From Candidatus Falkowiibacteriota bacterium (GTDB lineage Bacteria; Patescibacteriota; Patescibacteriia; Patescibacteriales; JALSMD01), in NCBI GenBank assembly GCA_026987855.1, contig JALSMD010000094.1:1-11314 (forward strand): a stretch of DNA of 11,314 bases, written 5' to 3'. Both the position numbers and the translations under genes were made by a program. The notes below the pieces were generated by a model. The model did not search any database, was not told where the DNA came from, and was given only the letters and a program-made list of their open reading frames with translations. Below, in pieces: positions 8,554 to 11,314 of the stretch. Numbering within the stretch: position 1 is the first letter of the stretch; each line of letters opens with the position of its first letter.

Positions 8554-9342
8554 ATGACAAATAAAAACGATTTTGATTTTAGTGATCAAACAAAAACCTA
8601 TGATGACATTGAGTCTCTAAATAATGATCTATTACAAAGCGAAACTGACTTGTTGCCAGAAATTAACCAAGATTTGTTGGAAGGAGCTAATAATGACGAG
8701 ACAGTTTCTTCTAAACAAAACACCAATCAAATAGGAAACTTTAATAACACTTCAAATAAAAATCAAAATAACGAGGAAATATCTGCAGATGGCATTGTTA
8801 TTCAAAGATCAAAATTGATTTTAATGAAGCAATTAATAGAAAACATAAAGGAAAGTAGTGACAAATTATCGCAACTTTTGTCAGTATATGATTTAGATGA
8901 GAATGTTAAACATATTACTATCGGCCAATTAAGTGAAGAAAAAATTATTAAACCCCGGGAAGAAACAGCTAAAATTATAGAAGGGGTTTTTGATGGAGAA
9001 AAAATGATTGGTCCAGATGGAAAACAGTATAGTGTTCCTGCTAATTATGCCTCTAAATCAAAATTGGTTGAGGGAGATATTTTAAAACTCACTATAACAA
9101 AAGATGGAACTTTTGTATATAAACAAATTGGTCCTATTGAAAGAAGAAGAGTAGTAGGTACATTAAATAAAGAAGAGGATGGTGCTTATTATGTTAGCGC
9201 TAATAATAAGAAGTGGCGTGTTTTGACTGCAAGTGTAACTTATTTTAAAGGAAAACCAGGAGATGAGGCGGTAATTTTAATACCAAAAACAGGGGAAAGC
9301 AAATGGGCTGCCGTTGAAAATATTATTAGCAAAATAAGTTAA
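8554..9342 (+). CDS. Conserved-looking protein of unknown function with two similar beta-rich modules
   Basis: I do not recognise a named family. The 262 residues fall into three parts. Residues 1-80 are acidic, rich in Asn, Gln and Asp, and probably disordered. Residues 83-112 look like an amphipathic helix (KLILMKQLIENIKE and on), perhaps for self-association. Residues 141-262 hold two modules of about 50 residues that look alike. The first (143-192) runs from EGVFDGEK through GKQYSVP to EGDILKLTITKDG; the second (201-252) runs from VGTLNKEE through NKKWRVL to PGDEAVILIPKTG. Each has the order Gly-turn, two short strands, a Lys/Gly-Asp turn and a strand ending in Lys-x-Gly, which suggests small beta barrels of the SH3 or OB kind. 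No signal peptide or membrane span is seen. It follows a good promoter and lies 66 nt before dnaX, so a nucleic-acid or replication-linked role is possible, but this is a guess from position. Confidence 0.8.
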   Translation: MTNKNDFDFSDQTKTYDDIESLNNDLLQSETDLLPEINQDLLEGANNDETVSSKQNTNQIGNFNNTSNKNQNNEEISADGIVIQRSKLILMKQLIENIKESSDKLSQLLSVYDLDENVKHITIGQLSEEKIIKPREETAKIIEGVFDGEKMIGPDGKQYSVPANYASKSKLVEGDILKLTITKDGTFVYKQIGPIERRRVVGTLNKEEDGAYYVSANNKKWRVLTASVTYFKGKPGDEAVILIPKTGESKWAAVENIISKIS

Positions 9343-9408
9343 AAATTAATTTTTGTGATCTTAGAATCCACAACCCTTAATTTGTAATTTTATTGTTTGG
9401 ACTAAATT

Positions 9409-11046
9409 ATGTCTACAACACTATACAGAAAATATAGACCATCAAATTTTGAAGAGGTGGTAGGTCAAAACCATATTAAGATAACATTAGAAAATGAAAT
9501 TCAGGCAGGTAAGATAGCTCATGCCTATTTATTTTGTGGACCTCGTGCTGTCGGTAAGACTACTATGGCTCGCATTTTTGCTAAAGCAATTAATTGTTTA
9601 AACAGAAAAAAGGATAAATATAATCCTTGTGGAAGATGTGAAATATGTAAAGACATTAGCGCGGGGAGATGTTTAGATGTTATAGAGATAGATGCGGCTA
9701 GCCATACAGGAGTAGATAATGTTAGAGAAAACATTATTGCTGCTTCTCGAATAGCACCAAACAAAACAAAATATAAAGTTTTTATTATTGATGAGGTACA
9801 TATGCTTTCCATAGGTGCTTTTAATGCTCTTCTTAAAATTATGGAAGAACCGCCGAAAAATGTAGTTTTTATCCTATGTACCACAGAAGTCCACAAGGTT
9901 CCTACAACAATTATTTCTCGTTGCCAAAGATTTGACTTTAAGCGCATTAGCATTAAAGATATAGTTAAAAAACTTTTATATATCGCAAATGAAGAGAGGA
10001 TAGAAATAGAGAAAGACATTCTAGAAGATATAGCTCAACGTTCAGAAGGGCATATGCGTGATGCTGAAAGCATGTTAGGGCAGATTATTGCTATTGGGGG
10101 TAAAAAAATTACTCGTAAAGAAGCTGATTTAGTTATTCCTAGAAGCAATTTAGATAAATGTATTGCTTTTATAGATCTATTATTTAGAAAAGATGCGTCT
10201 GAAGCAATAAATTTGATCAATGTTTTAATTAATGAAGGAATAGATTTAATAAATTTTGTTGAAAATGTTATTGAAATTGTGCGAAAAATAATGTTCATTA
10301 AAATCAACCCTAACTTAAGTGAAAAAATAGGAATAGAAATGGGTGAAAGTTTAGAATTAAAAATAAATAATTTAAGCAAAGAAGTTGAATTAAGTAAGAT
10401 AGTAGATATTTTAGAAAAATTAATACAGGCAAGAGAAAAAATCAATAAAAATTTTATTATTCAACTACCATTAGAAATAGCAATTGTAGATATATGTTTA
10501 GACGAAACGAGAACTATATCCAAAAAAGAGATTACAGAAAATAATAATATATCTTATAATAATTTAAGCAACAGTAATATAAATAACAATTTAAAGAATA
10601 ATGATATTTTACCACAAAAACAGGTAAATAGCAATCACAACCAAAACAATAATAATTTACATTTTGATAAAATAAAAAGTAAATGGAATGAACTTTTAGC
10701 AAAGGTTAAACACTATAATCATTCCCTTTCTTTTATTTTACAGGTTTGTGAGTTAAAGAAATTTGAGAATAATAAATTATGTTTAGCCTTTAAATATAAA
10801 TTTCATCAAGAGAGGATCAATGATCCTAATGTTAAAGTTTTGGTAGAAAAAGCTTTAAGTGAAGTTTATGGAACGCAAATAGAATTACAGGCAATTATTG
10901 ACGAAAAAATAGAAATTAACAATAAATCAATAAATGCTTCTTCTAATAAAAGTTCTAATACATATAAAGAAGAAAAAGAGGAGAACGAAGGAGAAAATAT
11001 GATGGATAATCTATTGAAAACTTTTGGTGGAAGAATAATAAATTAA
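9409..11046 (+). CDS. dnaX: DNA polymerase III subunit gamma/tau (clamp loader)
   Basis: DnaX is the AAA+ motor subunit of the clamp loader, which opens and places the beta sliding clamp on primed DNA and links it to the polymerase. Near the start are YRKYRPSNFEEVVGQ (6-20), Walker A GPRAVGKT (44-51), the zinc-binding cysteines Cys63, Cys74, Cys77 and Cys80, Walker B FIIDEVHML (125-133), sensor 1 around LCTTE (156-160) and the SRC motif with arginine finger Arg171. The lid and collar regions run to about residue 370. An Asn-rich linker (about 378-417) joins them to a C-terminal domain (about 420-500, beginning FDKIKSKWNELL), which is expected in the long tau form; the protein ends in LLKTFGGRIIN. 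At 545 residues it is a normal tau length. ATG at 9409 fits the family N-terminus exactly. The usual downstream partners (YbaB-type protein and recR) are absent; a tRNA gene follows after 26 nt. Confidence 0.97.
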   Translation: MSTTLYRKYRPSNFEEVVGQNHIKITLENEIQAGKIAHAYLFCGPRAVGKTTMARIFAKAINCLNRKKDKYNPCGRCEICKDISAGRCLDVIEIDAASHTGVDNVRENIIAASRIAPNKTKYKVFIIDEVHMLSIGAFNALLKIMEEPPKNVVFILCTTEVHKVPTTIISRCQRFDFKRISIKDIVKKLLYIANEERIEIEKDILEDIAQRSEGHMRDAESMLGQIIAIGGKKITRKEADLVIPRSNLDKCIAFIDLLFRKDASEAINLINVLINEGIDLINFVENVIEIVRKIMFIKINPNLSEKIGIEMGESLELKINNLSKEVELSKIVDILEKLIQAREKINKNFIIQLPLEIAIVDICLDETRTISKKEITENNNISYNNLSNSNINNNLKNNDILPQKQVNSNHNQNNNNLHFDKIKSKWNELLAKVKHYNHSLSFILQVCELKKFENNKLCLAFKYKFHQERINDPNVKVLVEKALSEVYGTQIELQAIIDEKIEINNKSINASSNKSSNTYKEEKEENEGENMMDNLLKTFGGRIIN

Positions 11047-11072
11047 ATTAATTTTAAAATGTTTTTATATAT

Positions 11073-11143
11073 TCGGGGATCGTCTAATGGTAGGACACCA
11101 GGTTCTGGCCCTGGCAATCCTGGTTCGAATCCAGGTCCCCGAG
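11073..11143 (+). tRNA. tRNA-Gln (anticodon CUG)
   Basis: A full cloverleaf of 71 nt. The 7-bp acceptor stem is TCGGGGA (11073-11079) with TCCCCGA (11136-11142), giving the U1-A72 pair common in bacterial tRNA-Gln. The D arm is GTC/GAC (11082-11084 and 11094-11096) with GG in its loop. The anticodon stem is CCAGG/CCTGG (11098-11102 and 11110-11114), and the loop TTCTGGC holds the anticodon CTG at 11105-11107. The variable loop has 4 nt. The T arm is CCTGG/CCAGG (11119-11123 and 11131-11135) around TTCGAAT. G11143 is the discriminator base; CCA is not encoded (CAA follows), so it must be added after transcription. All stems pair perfectly. It reads CAG codons and is probably the minor Gln tRNA in so AT-rich a genome. 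It lies 26 nt after dnaX with no clear promoter of its own, so co-transcription with dnaX is likely. Confidence 0.96.
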
Positions 11144-11180
11144 CAAAAACAACACCCCACTCGGGGTGTTGTTTTTGTTT
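11144..11180 (+). terminator. Strong intrinsic terminator after tRNA-Gln
   Basis: A perfect 15-bp stem (11144-11158 with 11163-11177) closes a 4-nt loop ACTC. The top is GC-rich (CCCC/GGGG), and the right arm ends in GTTTTTG followed by TTTG, giving the U tract. The left arm begins right after the tRNA discriminator base, so the hairpin also marks the 3' edge for tRNA processing. It would end the transcript that carries the unknown gene, dnaX and the tRNA. The matching A tract on the left means it could also work for transcription from the other side. Confidence 0.92.
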
Positions 11181-11201
11181 GCGGATTATTGAATAAGTTC
11201 A

Positions 11202-11238
11202 CATACATTTTGGACTCCGCAGGAGGCCAAAATGTATG
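11202..11238 (+). promoter_or_regulatory. Long hairpin enclosing AGGAGG and an ATG
   Basis: A perfect 12-bp stem (CATACATTTTGG at 11202-11213 with CCAAAATGTATG at 11227-11238), one A-G mismatch, then a 4-bp CTCC/GGAG stem around the 3-nt loop GCA. No T tract follows, so it is not a standard terminator. The inner right arm is AGGAGG (11221-11226), and 5 nt later an ATG (11232) opens a six-codon frame, MYANRV, ending with TAA at 11252. Both signals would be hidden in the folded RNA. The structure is certain as sequence; its role as a translation switch, a repeat or a chance ORF start is open. GCGGA at 11181-11185 could pair with TCCGC at 11216-11220 as an alternative fold. Confidence 0.6.
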
Positions 11239-11282
11239 CAAATAGGGTTTAAATTCCATAATTGCCGTGGATTTGGTAGATT

Positions 11283-11312
11283 ATATGAGTATAGTTATAA
11301 ACATACTCATAT
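11283..11312. repeat. Inverted repeat (10-bp arms) at the right edge
   Basis: ATATGAGTAT (11283-11292) is the exact reverse complement of ATACTCATAT (11303-11312). Inside, after a one-base bulge (A11293), GTT (11294-11296) can pair with AAC (11300-11302) around the loop ATA. It may be a protein-binding operator for a gene beyond the edge, part of a repeat family, or a hairpin in a transcript. A nine-codon frame starts at 11285 inside it and ends at 11314, which I do not regard as a gene. Confidence 0.5.
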
Positions 11313-11314
11313 GA

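Noticed and set aside
9525..10019. Minus-strand 164-codon frame within dnaX
   Set aside because: It is antisense to the most conserved AAA+ part of dnaX and has no features of its own.
10081..10112. Programmed frameshift in dnaX (as in E. coli, A AAA AAG)
   Set aside because: The A runs at about 10101-10107 and 10517-10522 are not in the required codon phase, and no pause hairpin follows them.
10035..10445. Minus-strand 136-codon frame within dnaX
   Set aside because: Hydrophobic composition arises from reading Lys/Asn/Glu-rich AT DNA backwards; dnaX on the other strand is certain.
545..11046. Altered genetic code with UGA read as Gly (known in some CPR groups)
   Set aside because: All genes read through with the standard code, none contains in-frame TGA, and the seven genes end in TAA or TAG. 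The absence of TGA stops is too small a sample to count.
11065..11259. Minus-strand 64-codon frame
   Set aside because: It runs antisense through the tRNA, terminator and hairpin; its sequence is explained by those structures and resembles no protein family.
11253..11290. Second tRNA starting with GCCGTGGATTTGGTAGA
   Set aside because: The GGTAG looks like a D loop, but no D stem, anticodon stem or T arm can be formed in what follows.

Overview
The window is about 11.3 kb of AT-rich DNA with seven protein-coding genes and one tRNA gene, all on the plus strand. The gene content fits a low-GC member of the Candidate Phyla Radiation (Patescibacteria, perhaps Parcubacteria). The signs are a DUF4012 membrane protein, a large VirD4/HerA-type ATPase with an N-terminal membrane anchor, a PduL-type phosphotransacylase, Lys/Asn/Ile-rich proteins, A-rich leaders and no clear Shine-Dalgarno sequence before any of the six visible starts. 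This placement is inferred from protein character; no marker-gene tree could be made.

Layout. (1) 2-448: 3' part of a PduL-like phosphate acyltransferase gene that enters from the left edge. (2) 545-5901: a cell-surface glycan block with a UDP-glucuronate decarboxylase fused to a shortened GT4-type glycosyltransferase, a complete GT4 glycosyltransferase and a DUF4012 membrane protein. (3) 5907-8441: the membrane-anchored ATPase, which starts 5 nt after the DUF4012 gene and is probably in the same transcript. (4) 8464-11177: a second unit led by a good sigma70-type promoter. It holds a conserved-looking protein of unknown function with two similar beta-rich modules, then dnaX, then tRNA-Gln(CUG), and closes with a strong intrinsic terminator. 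(5) 11181-11314: non-coding DNA with two more perfect or near-perfect hairpins, one of which encloses an AGGAGG and an ATG.

How the genes may work together. The decarboxylase would make UDP-xylose, the glycosyltransferases would build a surface polysaccharide or glycoconjugate, and DUF4012 proteins often lie in such clusters. The ATPase belongs to the DNA-pumping VirD4/TraG/HerA superfamily, and its tight link to the DUF4012 gene suggests an envelope role. dnaX supplies the clamp-loader subunit of the replicase.

I found no CRISPR array, transposase, phage gene or clear defence system. The points most worth a second look are the fused decarboxylase with its internally shortened glycosyltransferase part, the two-module protein before dnaX, a PLKGGEG-type insertion in the intact glycosyltransferase, and the hairpin cluster after the tRNA.
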